This document shows, in pieces, positions 1 to 13,119 of a DNA stretch of 64,000 nucleotides. How positions within the stretch are numbered: the first letter of the stretch is position 1; the number at the start of each line of letters is the position of its first letter. The position numbers and the translations under genes are program-made. Source of the stretch: Epiperipatus broadwayi. Taxonomy: Eukaryota > Onychophora > Udeonychophora > Euonychophora > Peripatidae. The stretch covers positions 7,003,845-7,067,844 of the forward strand of contig JAQFVV010000027.1 of the NCBI GenBank assembly GCA_028023455.1. The letters are read 5' to 3'. The notes beneath the pieces are model-generated. The model saw only the letters and a program-made list of their open reading frames with translations, had not been told where the DNA came from and did not search any database.

Positions 1-1361
1 ATAATCACCTAGTTTATATTTATTCTCCCACTTCATTATTTGTACCCTTTTTTCCTGTAAACATTTACATTAAATTAGCAGATGCGTAATTTCCATGCCT
101 TCCTTACATAACTTACAAGCTAAATCATCCACATTTCTCCATTTATGTGTATATTCCCTTGTTGCTAATGATCCTGTTTGAGACTTAAACAGTAAACTAC
201 TTTCCTTGATATTATTGTAAATTAACTCACCCAATATTGTTTACTTCTATATATATCTACTCTTTTTACTCTCCATACTAGTTCCCCATCTCCCTATTTT
301 TTATTAATGATCTATTCTTCTATCCAAATCTTTGTCATTATAACATTTAACAAGCCTCCTAATACAATCAACCCACCTTTTGTACAAGTATTCAGAGATA
401 AAATCTTTACCCAAATCTTCTGCATACTGTACTACCTTTCTCACCTATCCTTTACTCAAAACCCAATTAAATACTATTTTGGCTATTCTCTTACCATCCA
501 TAAATTGCAATGTTTTATTTTGCATCTCTCATATAAAAACTTGACTATCCCATTCTTCATTGAATTGCCTCCTTTGCCATCCACACATCTGCATCTAATA
601 CATGTCTTTCTACTTTTTCTAACATCCCTTTACTAACACATTGTTACCATAAGTTAACCCTGCTGCCACTCCCTTCTACACAAGTGGACACATATTTATA
701 TAAAAACATTGTTAATTTCTTTATCAGTTATTTTCTTTGCTTCATTTATCAATTTTTCTCCCATTCATCCAATCAATTCCTCTGATCACTTAAGACAATT
801 CCCAAATAGTTATATCTATTTACCACATTTGATTTTATATCCCCTAAGAAAAATTATTTATCTTTTCCCAGCATTTATCATCATTACTGTCGATTTTTCT
901 TTACAAATTTGATCCCATCTCTTTATCCAACCTTGCACAAGTCTTCAGCACAATTTTCATATCGTCTCTACTTTCTGTGCACAAGAAAATATCAGCACAT
1001 AAAAGACCTGATAATGTATACACTTCCTTGCTATCTACTAATAGTATCTCTACCCCTCTTCCTAGTCTTTTTATTGCCATCTCCATTTATCTCAAATATA
1101 ACAAAAATAAAATAGGTGCCATAGGGCATCCTTGCCTTAGTCCCAACCCATTTTTAACTTTGTTTCTATATTTTCTAATTGATATGTAATTATTTTCATA
1201 CAATCTCTTAATAAGGTCCATTAAAGCCTCATTTATTCCCAAATTTACTAAACTTACTCATAGACTATTTCCATTTACTCTATCATATGTCTTCTGTATA
1301 TCTGTGAGGGACTATATATAACTGCCTATTCCTACTCATGTCTGTAATTTGTGTGACTACA
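1..1361 (-). mobile_element. LINE-A fragment: 3' part of APE/RT non-LTR retrotransposon, truncated by window edge
   Basis: The minus strand of this stretch aligns by eye with 50140-51600 of the larger LINE-A copy, in the same order: end of the reverse transcriptase (a residual 61-residue piece at 901-1086), thumb, and C-terminal zinc-binding region. The reading frame is broken by many stops and indels, so it is a dead copy. The 3' end lies beyond base 1, outside the window. Its 5' break is near 1361, where a second LINE-A fragment abuts. Family assignment is firm from internal similarity; the clade name is not settled. Confidence 0.8.
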
Positions 1362-1365
1362 TAGG

Positions 1366-1812
1366 ATGTAATGCCCTATGGCTTCTCTTTTCTAGGAATC
1401 AGGAATCTCTTAGCTTCTATGTCCAGAGAAACCTGTGAGCCACTTTACCTTCCCGATCCATTCCCCACCCTAAGTTTTTCCCATATTCTTCTCTATCCTG
1501 CTCCACCTCATTACCACATTATCTTTGTCAACTCTATGACCTTTATATCTAAATCACCCTTATTTTTTCCCAAACTCAACATAAAAACCAAGAACTCACT
1601 TTCTGTATAATCACTTTGTTTATATTTATTCTCCCACAACTTCATTATTTGTACATTTCCTGCTTGCAAGCATTTATATTGAATTAACAGATACCTAATA
1701 CTTTCTATGTCTTCCTTACACAACTTGCAGACCAAATCATCCATATTTTTCCATTTACGTGCAATTTCCTTGTTGCTAAAGATCCCGTTCGAGCCTTAAA
1801 CAGTAAACTATG
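1366..1812 (-). mobile_element. LINE-A 3'-end fragment (5'-truncated)
   Basis: This is a second, separate 5'-truncated LINE-A copy. It begins at its 3' terminus near 1366 (compare 49924 onward) and runs through the C-terminal coding part, with an open stretch at 1511-1744 encoding a CKLC...Y...C zinc-knuckle-like segment. In the longer copy the same segment reads CKLC, then H and C. The pentanucleotide tail seen in other copies is reduced to a short GATGTA remnant. Severe 5' truncation is normal for LINEs copied by target-primed reverse transcription. Confidence 0.8.
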
Positions 1813-2140
1813 TACAGCTATCTAGGGGTATTACTATAGAAAGAAAAAATAGAAAAGAGTTTAAAAAAATCATTAAAAGAGAATATTATTCACTATTATA
1901 CATAGTAAAGTTAGTTTTCTAAGCAAAATAACAACTAAGAAAAAAGGATTGGAGGAAAAAACAACTGCAATGTTGATCTTTTAACAAACCAATTTAAGCA
2001 GGCAAAACCAATTTACGTTATGATTTTTTTCCATTTACAATAATAAAAAAGAAAGTATACATGATACATTATTTGTAAAATTCTAAATTTTATTGAAATT
2101 TTATAATTTTTTCACTGTCATTATAATATCATTTAATGTG
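1813..2140. other. AT-rich intergenic stretch
   Basis: I see no gene, RNA or clear repeat in this AT-rich stretch. Confidence 0.5.
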
Positions 2141-2144
2141 ATAT

Positions 2145-2325
2145 AATCATCATCATCATCCATTATCAATCCACTGCAGGATGAAGGTCTCTCCACGTTC
2201 AATCCATTTCTGCTATCTCTAGCCTCTTTTCTTCACATCACCCTACACACATTCTTATTTCATCCATCCATCTTACATGAGGTCTTTTACAATCTCTTGG
2301 AATCCAGTTTAAAATTTCAATTGTT
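2145..2325 (-). mobile_element. RTE-clade LINE, 3'-end fragment
   Basis: The minus strand matches the last ~180 bases of the RTE copy at 15605-15795, ending in the diagnostic stretch around ATCCTGCAGTGGATTGATAA followed by a TGATGA-type tail (ATCATCATC on the plus strand at 2150). Only the 3' end is present. A near-identical truncation occurs at 28663-28860. Confidence 0.8.
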
Positions 2326-2439
2326 CATTTATTATCATAATGCGACTTAGAAAATAGCCAGTTAAGCTAGAATAAAAAAGACACCACGTTTATGAATTAT
2401 GGAAAGATTTTTAAATCTTTAAATAAAATTAATTATTAA

Positions 2440-2605
2440 AATTAAAAAATCAGATATGTTAATCTTTAACTGAGGTTTAAGGTTTATATCTGTGCTAAAG
2501 ATAATCTCTAGTTTAGAAAATGATTAGTAATAATCATTATTGTATTTATCTGAAGTGGATGGTATCAAAGTTGTGAGTGGAGTAAGTTTGACAATGGTAA
2601 ATAAA
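2440..2605 (+). repeat. Repeat J, copy 1 (family E companion)
   Basis: A ~160-bp sequence containing TAATCATTATTGTATTTATC and GTGAGTGNAG-type blocks recurs at 13120-13262 and 56325-56490. The other two copies lie directly beside family E elements, and at 13.1 kb it sits between two of them, so it may be the spacer part of the family E unit. No coding potential is visible. Confidence 0.6.
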
Positions 2606-3139
2606 AATTTAACAATTTAAAAAAGGTTTATAATTATTATTAAATAGATGCATTTAAAAAATTACTTTGGCATTAAAAATCAGCTTTGAATTTGTCCATA
2701 AATTTTTATTTTGCTTTTTAAAAAAAGTTATAAAACTAAAATGTAAAAAATAAAACTATACATATATATAAATTAAAGAAATGCTTTTATTCACAAAACT
2801 ATACACCAAACAGGAGTATAATATTCGCAAACAGAATATGCTAATAGTAATGAAACTATCCACAAAGTATTTGCACTACATCTTCAAATAGTGTCATATT
2901 GTTTTCCAAAGAGGTTATTCCTAAAAATTGGTCATATATCCTAAGTACCAAATACACACTCCTCGTCATAAGTACAGAAACTGACATCAGACAATTTATT
3001 TACAACCAGGACTGCAGATAGACAAATCAATAATTATAGCATGTGTATATTTACATATTAATAGCAGTTGCTGGCCTGGCAATGGTGTTATATAACTATA
3101 CAAAAAAGAACTTTAATTCAAAACCATAATGTATTTGAA

Positions 3140-3312
3140 TTTCATGTTATTAGACTGTAAAGTATTGCTGGTTGGGTGTGTGAATATAAAATGAATGCTC
3201 TTGACCGATGAAAGACAATAGCCAGAAACTAGTCTGGGGATTTTCATGCAAGGCTGCTATCTAGTGTCCACTTATCATTTAAGTTAGATGGCTCTACAGT
3301 AAGCAAAGTGAA
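3140..3312 (+). repeat. Hammerhead repeat, family A-like, copy with ribozyme core
   Basis: The copy carries a hammerhead-like block at 3199-3240: CCGATGA (canonical CTGATGA with one core change), a hairpin, AGAAAC, TA, GTC, then TGGGGA. The GAAAC-TA-GTC-TGGGGA portion is identical to family A copies at 27.3 and 54.2 kb. The downstream part (TGCTATCTAGTG, GATGGCTCTACAG) is a shortened version of the family A body. The U4 change probably inactivates it. Confidence 0.65.
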
Positions 3313-6300
3313 TTCCTGATACATTCACGCATACATATATTACATCTTATAATACCAGATCACTATTTTAAAATAAAACTTGAAACATTAACTACCATAA
3401 TAATTTCATTCTTCCACCCCACACCGCCTTAATAATAGGGGGAAAAACCCTTAAAAACGCTTAGGGGGTAATAATTTTTTTTATTTTTTAACTTTTCTTT
3501 TAGAGTGGGATATGTTTTTTTTAATTTTTTTTAAAGATTATAAGTGGAATTTATGTAAATTTATAACATAAGCAAAGACTCTGGTACCAAAGAGACCCAT
3601 TAGTCAATAAATTGCTTTGAAGTGATGAATTTAAAATATGTACATATATTTTTTAATTATAAGCAATTATTAATATCAGATAATATATATATGATATAAA
3701 ACAAATGATATATGAAATTACCAGATATTGAAATAGGTTTCATACAATATAACATACAATGAAGCATTTGTTATATGCGATTTAGAATGTTATGTTATCA
3801 TAATCTTAATCATCTTAAATCATGTGGTTACCACTTCATAAAACAACAACAGTTCTACCAACTCCAGTAAAGGTTTTTGACTAATAAATCTTTTTGTTAG
3901 CATTCAAGAAATTATAGAATGTTTGTAGGGAGGTAAGAAAAAGTCAATATTTAGTATTTTATTATTTATTTTGGATAATTTTTAATAGGACGAGAAAGTG
4001 AGTACGCGATCAGGATATCAAAATTGACCATAAATTTTCAGAGACAAATAGTCTTATTTAGATCATGTTACAAGATCATCTAATTCTTTGGGAAAGTATG
4101 TACGACAAATATTCAACATACCATTGAGGAATCTAAAGAACCAAATAAACAAGAGGGGCAAAAAATGTTTTATTGCCTCATTCATATGAAGTTTGAGCAG
4201 TGTAAAAGACAAAGCTAGATCTATGGACCTTGAGCTTCCAAATCTGCCATTCTACTGGTAAACCAAGCGTGAAAAAAGAAAAAGGAAAAAGTGCTGTTCA
4301 TATGATAAACAAATAGATCATGAGACTTGATTCCTTGCCTTTTATTTGATTAAAATGGAGAAATTAAACCAATTAGATCAGATGTTGACCAAAACTTAAA
4401 ACTCCAAGAATTCAACCATCCAGATTTCTTTCCAAATGCAATAGTCTAGACTCCTTAATCCAGACTTTTCTTTTCAAAATTTGATTTATTTTATTGAATT
4501 TATAAAATATGTGAATTACCAATGTTGATAAGATGAAATATTTTTATAAATTTGGCAAAATAAAAAATTTTTTGAAAAGTACAGATTAAAAAGTATTACG
4601 AATTCTAAAATATAAATTAACTCAATGATAAAACATTTTTCAATTCTTTATCTGAAATCAAATTTCTACCCTGTGATATTTAGTATGAAAGCAAAACCAA
4701 AAATTTCATATTATTCCATAAATTCTCCGTTGAATGAAAGTGAAAAAAAACCCGTTTGTTCAAATGACTGAAACTGCCGTGTCCAAACCTCAAAGCAACT
4801 CGACTATGTAATAAACACAGAGACAGAAATCCCATGTGATAATAATCATAAAATTTCTGTAGGTTCTGCCAAGATGAAAAGAATCATTCAAGAAATGAAA
4901 GCCATAAAGTAATTTTTAATTAATATTAACAGAACTCACTATCACAAAGAACATAGATGGACAGCTTGATTCTATGGTTATTCTACTGCAATATGGATAG
5001 AAAGAGAACATATTACCTATCTCAAGGAATAATGTTAAAATTTATACACCCTTTATTAAATATACTGTCAAATTGATTCATAACATACAATTTTTCTTTC
5101 ACATTTTTCTCTAAAACTATTTCTATTTTATGAAATCATATTTTACACTGATCCACCATTTTATGCTAGAACGACAAAATAAAAAATTAAATGCATAGAT
5201 TTGTAGCGAATAAATGGCAAATCATTACACATAATATTTCTGTTATACTTTTATTTCACTTAATGTTTTTTATTTTATCTAAATAAAATCTTGTAATTCA
5301 ATTTTCATTACTTCTCAATTTCCAATCAGGCTGAAATCTTTGCATAAGTACATATTTTCAATAACATTGTTTTTTTAGAGTTTGCAAATGATTTTAGAAA
5401 AAAAAAAAGCAAAAAAATTAAAATTTTAATTTTATACATAACACTGATGCTAATAATGTATTAATGGCATTCATTGTAATTCAAAATTGAATAATTCTTA
5501 AAAATAAATGCAATTTCGTTCAACATTTTGAAAACATAAATTGAATTAAATTGGCAATTTCCAGTTTACTGAGCAAGCTCACTCTTCCAAGTATATTAAA
5601 TTGATTACAGCACGACTAATAATGAAATTATTAAAATAGACTTATGGGAATGAAAATGAAAACAAATAAATATTAATCAACTGAAACTACGACAATGAAT
5701 ACATATAAAAAAAAAAAAAATTGAAGCGATGCTTTTATTCACAAAAATGCGCTAAAATTAGTAAAAACTAAACATTTTTAGGATTTCCACAATATTCTTG
5801 ATATTATGTTACCAAAAAATAAAAACTTGGAGTGATTATGCTTAGAAATAGTGCTATGAAAACTGAAAAAAAATGTTTTTTATTTTTTAATGCATTTATG
5901 TGACTAAAAGCATTTTCTTAAATTTATAAATATATTTTTAAAATACTAACCTTTTTTTCCCTTGTTAATTCTTTTAATAATATATTCAATTCCCCTTATG
6001 CTTTTATTATACTTGTTTATATTGTTAATTGTACCAATTACTTCCATTAGTTTTTAGTAAACTTTATCTTCTGTATGAAAATAAACATTTTATCTCTTTT
6101 CACTAATTACCTTTATATTTTAATTAACATTATCTTCATTTTCTACAGTTTGGTTAATCAGTTTAATGAACCAATGTAACATCTTCTCAGCAAGTTCTTA
6201 AGTCTTTATCTCATCTAATAACATTTTAGTTTTAAAACAAAAATCTTAATCAACTAAAAATGTTATCTTTTATTAAATTACTTATAAAAACATATTTTTG

Positions 6301-6411
6301 ACCATTTTCTTTACTTAATGCAAGTTTTATTATTTCTATATACAAAAATTCTTTTATTATTCTTTCTTTTATATGATTTTGTTTTCTATCATTTTTGCAT
6401 TACTATAATTA
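3313..6411. other. AT-rich non-coding stretch
   Basis: There are long A and T runs and no open frame with recognisable protein similarity. A short block (ATGCTTTTATTCACAAAA) occurs twice, near 2780 and 5729, but is too small to classify. I see no RNA gene here. Confidence 0.5.
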
Positions 6412-6870
6412 TTATATTTCTTCTAAATGTATAAATACATTAGATATTTTGCTTTTAAATGCTTTTAATCTAGTCTTTACTTTATTTTTAATGTAATCTA
6501 TATTTGTTGTGTTTTCTTTTATACATTCCAAACATTTTATTCTATAAATTCCATTCATATTATTTAAATCATTTATTTTATTGTATGCTATACTTTTATG
6601 GAAATTCAATTTTTTTTATACAATACATATTTTAAATTATATTTTTCATCAATGTGTTTAAATAGTTTTTTTATCTTAAAATTATCATAAGATGATTTAT
6701 TTAAAGTATTATTTTTATTTCTGTTACAATTAGATAATTTTCTTTTTAAATTTTTCCACATTTTTGTTATGAGTTATTTATTAATCCTATGGGATATTCA
6801 TTATTAATAATTTCATTTTTTATTTTAGCAATTTCAACTTTCAATATAAAAGTACATTTAAGAGATTAAC
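6412..6870 (-). mobile_element. Probable Penelope-like element remnant with GIY-YIG endonuclease piece
   Basis: On the minus strand, 6412-6609 encodes 65 residues including GIYRIKCLEC, then after a gap KTRLKAFKSKISN. This resembles the GIY-YIG endonuclease at the C-terminus of Penelope-like retroelements, where GIY.I.C..C is followed by a KTR..EH helix. The second YIG and the histidine are not preserved. Upstream on the same strand (6610-6870), frame-shifted pieces such as EIAKIKNEIINNEYP and HIDEKYNLKYV resemble the connector before that domain. No reverse transcriptase core was found. The call rests on motif memory. Penelope-like elements are known carriers of hammerhead motifs. Confidence 0.42.
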
Positions 6871-6934
6871 ATTCTAGTATATTTATATATTAAAAAAAAA
6901 AATATAAACATTATATTTCTAAATAGATAGTAAT

Positions 6935-7530
6935 TAACTGCTGTACATAAACTGTATTGTTATATTAAATCAATGTTGTTTAGTTGAATATGAGGAAACT
7001 CTCAAAGCAGACCACATGATAAGAGACTTTGAAAAGAATGGCTTTCTTATCTTTGTACCTAAATGCAATTACATAGGTCAATCATAAGTATCTTGAATTG
7101 AGAGCATAAATAATTTATTTTCCCTTTATTTCCATTTTCTTTATTAGGCATATTAATACTTACAAAATTTTAACATTTACTGCATGTTAATATTAAGAAA
7201 TGTTATAATTAATGTAATTGACTAAGATATTTAATAGCATAGTTTCAAACTGTAATTCTAATCAGTCAGCAATCAACCGTAACATGTGCCGTACTGTTAT
7301 ATTAAATCAACTTATGGTTGGCCTATATAATTGCATTTAAATACAAAGATAAGATGGCCATTCTTATCTTTTCAAAGTTTCTATCATGTGGCTTGGATTG
7401 AGTTTCACCATGTTCAACAAAAATGTTGATTTAGTATAACAGTATAGCTCACGTGTAGCAGTTTATTACTGTCTATTTAGAATTACAGTTTGAAACTGTA
7501 CTAGTAAATATCTTAGTCAACTATACTAAA
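6935..7530. repeat. Foldback element G (inverted repeats, no ribozyme core seen)
   Basis: The segment 6940-7090 reappears inverted at about 7318-7465: the shared core includes TTGTTATATTAAATCAA on one side and its complement, with CCACATGATA on the left and TATCATGTGG on the right. An inner pair of inverted repeats, 7207-7252 and 7486-7530, shares TAGTTTCAAACTGTAATTCT and its complement. It looks like a nested MITE-like or foldback repeat. I found no CTGANGA/GAAA pair in it. Confidence 0.6.
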
Positions 7531-9000
7531 CATTATATTTATAATTTAAAAATAACAGAAAATATAAAATCATATAAAAAAAGAATAATAAAATAATTTT
7601 TGTGTTGTAATATAAAAATAACGCACAATATTCTTTCAAAAATAATTTATTTTCATTAATGAATCATTATTAAATTTAATTAAATACAATTGTCATCCTT
7701 ACTTTCAGACATTTTATACAGCCATTATCAAAGACCTAAAAATATATAGGTCAAAAACAATTAATAAACCATAAATTATATTAAGCATTCAAAATATCCA
7801 TTAATTTATTTCCAGACTTCTCTTATTATTTCATACAGAAAATAATCCTTATTAAAAAAAAAATGTTAATTTTATGTGAAATTTAAATTGAAGTAACGAT
7901 TGACTCTTAAGTTACGAATAAATAATACTTATATATCAGTAAATAAAAAAATAGAATGAATCTTTCTAACTTTTTATCATTTTCTGCTGTATGCTTTTAT
8001 TTATCCATAATTTATAGAGAAGTTGCTACTTCCACGTAAATTTCATATACATTAAGCTATTCATTTCTTATAGTCAATTTTCAATAAATTATATGACCAT
8101 AATATTGTCAACTATCATATATAGTAGTTATAATGTAGTAAAGCAATAAATACGAGCATCTATAATTGATATATATATGTACATTTAATATATATATTTT
8201 ACGATTTATTTCTAGTGATGACCCCTAGAGTGAGTAAAGCTTAAAACATTCCTTGTCACATGATAAATTTTAAAAACGGCTTCTTGAAAATGTTCATATT
8301 AGAATGAAAATCAACTTGACATTAAATTAAGTTATATATCAACGAGTTGTCTATTATTTAGACTTATTTATAATTTAATTAAGATATTAAGCTACGTACA
8401 TTTGATATCTAATTATATATATATTCTTTCCACAATTGTTTTTATTTTCTGAAAATACATTAAAATGTTTACCTTCCTCCTTTTTTAAAATGTTTCTTTT
8501 CTTTTAAACTGTGTTTAAACTCATCTACTTTTTAAACATGTGTTTTACAAAAACACTCTTACTATAAAATAATTACTGTTCCTTCATGTATTTCTTAGAA
8601 ATGTTTTCCTTTTCCTTGTATTTTATAATTTTTACAGCACTAATATTATTTCAAACATTATTTTAAAACAAATATAAATTGATGTTTGTAATAATGTTAA
8701 TAATGTAAAAGTTATAAAAAAATTAAAAAAAAAAAAGGTTTCTACGAAAATGTAAACAGTTTTTATGAAATGGATGAGTTAAAAGTGACTAATATGGTTA
8801 TTTCCTAATAGTTTTTGTGTAAAAGATGTGTTAAAAAATTAATGAAACTTAGTTTAAATCAAAAGAATCTTATATAGAGATGTTTTAATTAATTTCAGAA
8901 AAATGTAATTGTCAAGATAGAAAATATATATATATAAGATATTTTAACAATTTTTTCAAACCTGTGAATGAGTTATGACTTTATCAAATATGTAATGCTG
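7531..9000. other. AT-rich non-coding stretch
   Basis: I see no gene, RNA gene or dispersed repeat that I can name. Short TA runs occur at 8170-8200 and 8413-8422. Confidence 0.5.
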
Positions 9001-9009
9001 ACAACATAA

Positions 9010-9142
9010 TCCTATTCATGTAACAATCACATTAGAAAACAGATTCCCGAAGAATCATTTAAATAAACTTGCAAATAAAGTTCGTTGTCTTGACACAGGA
9101 AATGGATGTTATTTGCAAGTTTATTGTTCCATGAATAGGTTT
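9010..9142. repeat. Small palindromic repeat
   Basis: Two nested inverted pairs are visible: CCTATTCATG near 9011 against CATGAATAGG at 9132-9141, and ATAAACTTGCAAATAA at 9063 against TTATTTGCAAGTTTAT at 9109-9124. A related half-palindrome with AATCATTTAAATG occurs at 22047-22135, so this may be a short dispersed MITE-like family. Confidence 0.55.
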
Positions 9143-9682
9143 ACATATGTTATATATATGTTTTCTTTTCAAAAATGTTATTTTCTATATAAATTATTGA
9201 AAATGGAAGTATATAAATGCAATACTATGAAGTGATATTTGTAAAAAAGTCAGCGGATATTTTGAAAGTTTAATACAATTTATGATATACTAATTTTTGA
9301 AGACGTTTTTTATTTTTTCGAGCTTTGCCAATAGTTATATAAAGTAGTTAACTAAAGAATAAAGTTTAATTGAATTTAATAATAGTTCAATAATAAATTC
9401 AGTAATAAAAATAAATAAAGTTCTTTTTTTAAAAAAAAATGTATACATGCCTTATTTTTTTAATTATAGTATAATTCTGGATCATTTTGATGAGGAAAAA
9501 CAGCAAACATATGAATAAATTACAATATTTAAAAATTTTTGTATGTAAAAAAAAAAAAAAAAATCCATATGAAATAAATGCTCAAAACATATATAATAAA
9601 TTCTTAAAAATTAAATAAGTAAAAGATAATATTTGTACTAAATTAAAACTTTTGCTTAGCAATTAAAAGACAAATATTGCAT

Positions 9683-10105
9683 GTAAATAGATAAGATAAA
9701 GTCGAAAAAAATATTAAGACTTTAAATTTGTTGAACAGATTAGGCAAATGATAGAAAATAAACAAAAATTTAAAAATGAAACTAATTAATAGACAAACTA
9801 ATATAACGAGATAACTATTCTCTCATAAAAATTTAATGAAGTCAAATGGAAATAATTAATACAACTTAAAATGTAAATAAAATTAAAAAAACAAAAAACA
9901 AAAGAAAAATATACTTTTAGAATAAATAGATAAGATAAAGACTTAAAAAATGTTGATGTAAAACAAATAAAAATTAAGAAATGAAGATAATTAGTAGTCA
10001 AACTAAAAATATAAAAGGATTAATTTCACACAAAAAAATAATGAAGCTAAATGAAAGTTATTAATACAATTTAAAATGTAAATAAAATTAAAAAAAAACC
10101 AGATA
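9683..10105. repeat. Degenerate ~239-bp direct duplication, A-rich
   Basis: The block starting ATAGATAAGATAAAG at 9688 recurs at 9927. It runs in the same order through matching GACTTAAA, AAACTAAT, ATGAAG and AATGTAAATAAAATTAAAA segments. The second copy is about 30 bases shorter. It is non-coding and strongly purine-biased on the plus strand. Confidence 0.6.
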
Positions 10106-10109
10106 TATA

Positions 10110-11990
10110 TATAAAAAGACACAGAGACAAAACCATATAGTAGTGATGTTCAGTGGTTTAAAAAAAAAGTTAGTATAATATTTTGATTTTAAAAAAAACG
10201 CAATAAACCATCACTCGTAAAAAAGTATGGCCATTTTAACATTAAAAAAGAGAAGAGAAAAAAAAAATCAAGAATTTTGCAATAATGATATAAACTAATC
10301 CATGAGCACAAATATATCCACATATACACCATGTCTGGTCCATTTTTCTGTACACATGACGTTACGATACCGTCTTTTAATTTTCAATAAAAAACTTTCT
10401 TTCTAAAATACTTCATCACTATATCTAATTGTAGCTCTCCGATATTTTTTTGTTGCCTTATCTTCTCAATGATAACGATTGACAATGTACTTCTTTAGAA
10501 TAATAAAATCAAACTACGAATATAATTTAAATGTAATGATTTATCATTTGTCAATTATAAACATATTTATTTAATTTTCCATTTTGCTTAATGTGTAATC
10601 ACTTTTTGGTATACATCTGTATTTTTCAGACAATTTTGCACAATCCTTGATAATGACCAAACAAAATGAACAAAACATTGGGTTGATGTAAAAATTATGA
10701 TTTAAAAAAAAATAAAAATAAGTTTTAAACAAAAATACGAAAGAGAAATTTATATTTTATATTCTAACGTATACAGATCTTGACATATAAAATGACAGAC
10801 AGTTGTAGAAAAAAAAATATCACTAATAGAAATTTATGGATAAACATAGTTAAATGGTTATGATATCACTTACCATGAATCCAGTCTACAATTTGAATCC
10901 TGGTGAAGTTTAAAATTTTCAAGAGCTAACAAAGATTTGTAGGAAGTTTAGAATTTATCTGGCATATCTAATTGATCATCTATCCATCTAACCACTACAC
11001 TAATAGTTATTAAATGAATATTTAACTATTCTTAATTAAAAGAACAAGGAAGGAAAAATATAAAAGCTCTCATCAAATAGTATATAACTAACTGAATAAT
11101 GACTTCTCTTATACAGTTCCTTTGTTAAGAAATTCTAAAAAGACCTCGGTCTTCTTTGGATTATTTAAAGGTTACTTTTAGCTTATATAGATATGGATGC
11201 TTATTTTCTTCTACACTTAAAAAAGCTCTTTAGACTTGGTTTCTTAAAGTACTTCTTTATAACAGATTATTTCATCACCACACCTTTTTATTTATTATAA
11301 CATATTTAATTTGTGTTATCAAAAATTGAAGTATTTTTTGTTGGGACCAAAATCTTGGCTAAATAAGCAGATAATTTTCAACAACTCCAGATCTCAAAAT
11401 TCATTTCATTGCAAAGTTATGACATATCGAGTAATTATCCATTTTATAAAAGTGGTTTTTCTCATTAATAAAAAAAGGCTCACTAAATTAATTCTTACAA
11501 ATGAATTATTTTCAACATGGGAACTGCTCTGAAAAAATGATATAAAGACATACTGATCCTATGAAAAATTTTAAAAAGTCCATTATTTTCTTTAAAAACA
11601 CGTTTCAGATTTTACTAATATAATATTTACAAATTATTTCTTTTCTTTCAAATCCTATATTTAGTCTTCTGAACCAATTATAAATAGATAAATATCTATT
11701 ATATTATCTCTCATATTCTGATAATTAGTTATTCTCAAATATATATTATTTTTTCTTATATATTTCATATTAATGTACTTACATGTCAAAAACCAGAGGA
11801 AAAAATAATATACCACCAATATTGTATAATACTACGAAAATATTCTATAAAAATTCATAATTTAATTCAATGGAATAAATGTTGACAATATAAATTACAT
11901 TAAACATTAAATGTTATTTTAAATATATTTAGAACTCTTCAATTTTACAATATATACTTTAATCAAATAGTAAATACTGAACTTTAAGAT
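10110..11990. other. AT-rich non-coding stretch
   Basis: I see no supported gene. The longest open frame (11311-11532, 73 residues) has no recognisable similarity and the composition of surrounding DNA. Confidence 0.5.
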
Positions 11991-11994
11991 GTAA

Positions 11995-12510
11995 TTAAAG
12001 GGGATTTGAACCCAGACTTTCAAGCTTTCTTTAGCTATCCACTCCACCTTATATAACTGATAAACATGACCTTATACATGTGGAAAAGATAAATGATCTC
12101 AAATATATATATTTCGTGCTAAACCAACAATCATCAGTTGGTCCAGACTATCACCCATCACACACACATATATAATTAATGCTCAGTTTATATTAAGATA
12201 GAAAATCTTTAAACTTTAATGGACAGACTTCGATCTTCTCCAACTCTTCAGCCATTCACCTTATTGAAAATCTGATGATGGAATGTTCAAATCCTTGTTG
12301 ATGCCAATATTGGTGTCATACCCATGTTGATCTTCTGATATATATATATATATATATAACCAACTGATGACTTCTGGTTCAGCAGGAAATATGTATGTTG
12401 GAAATCATTTATCTTTTCCACATGTGGTCATGTTTATCGGTTATATAGAATGGAGTGGATAGCAGAAGGAAGTTTGAAAGTCTGCGTTCAATATCTTAAA
12501 GTTCGGTATT
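11995..12510. repeat. Family E hammerhead element, inverted pair (copy E1/E2)
   Basis: The left arm begins with GGGGATTTGAACCCAGACTT at 12000 and the right arm ends with the complementary order near 12490. Each arm has a degraded hammerhead: minus strand at 12097-12142, plus strand at 12359-12402 (ACCAA, CTGATGA, hairpin, GGAAAT..., TTGGA). In both, stem II has lost pairs, so activity is unlikely. A TA microsatellite (12339-12358) lies just before the right core. Other family E copies are at 12.5, 13.3, 42.7, 55.7 and 60.6 kb. Confidence 0.75.
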
Positions 12511-12539
12511 TATAATATACTACTATTGATTGATTAGAT

Positions 12540-12965
12540 TCAGACTGAATTCTGCCCATCCCTCTGTGTATTTAAATGGACATATTAAGATCATATATAT
12601 GAGGGGTCAGGGTGACTTAAGTCAATATGAGTATGACAACAATATTGGCATCAACAATGGTTTGAAAATTCCATTATCAGATTTTCAATAAGGTGGATGG
12701 CTGAAAAATTGGAGAGGATTGAAGTCTATCCATTAAGGTTAAAGATTTGCCACCTTAATATAAACTTGAACATTGATTATATATATATGTGTGGGAGATG
12801 ATGGTCTGAACCAACTGATGAGTACCAGTTCAGCAAGAAATGCATATATTCAAGATCATTTATCTTTTCCACATGTATATGATATCGGTTATATAAGATG
12901 GAGTGGATTGCTGAAGGAAGCTTGTAAGTCTGTGTTCAAATCCCCCTTTAATTTAATCACATAAA
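12540..12965 (+). repeat. Family E hammerhead element, plus-strand copy (E3)
   Basis: The element body contains GATGGCTGAAAAATTGGAG, TAATATAAACTTGAACATTG and the hammerhead block 12810-12856: ACCAA, intact CTGATGA (12815-12821), a weakened stem II (GTAC against GCAA), GAAAT, then the stem III palindrome region. It ends with GTTCAAATCCCCC, the tRNA B-box-like end of the family. The open frame across it is incidental. Confidence 0.75.
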
Positions 12966-13119
12966 TAAAAAAGGACAAATGACCTTCCAAGATACATTTC
13001 ATGCTGAATCAGCATTCGTGAGGTTGGCCCAGACATAATCTCTCGTCTTTTCATATTCACGCCTCCCCCCTCCTACTACTTGATTGCTCGAATAATTTAG
13101 AATAATAGACATACTAACT

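Noticed and set aside
307-1189. Plus-strand frames in the first 1.2 kb
   Set aside because: They are complements of LINE-A coding DNA.
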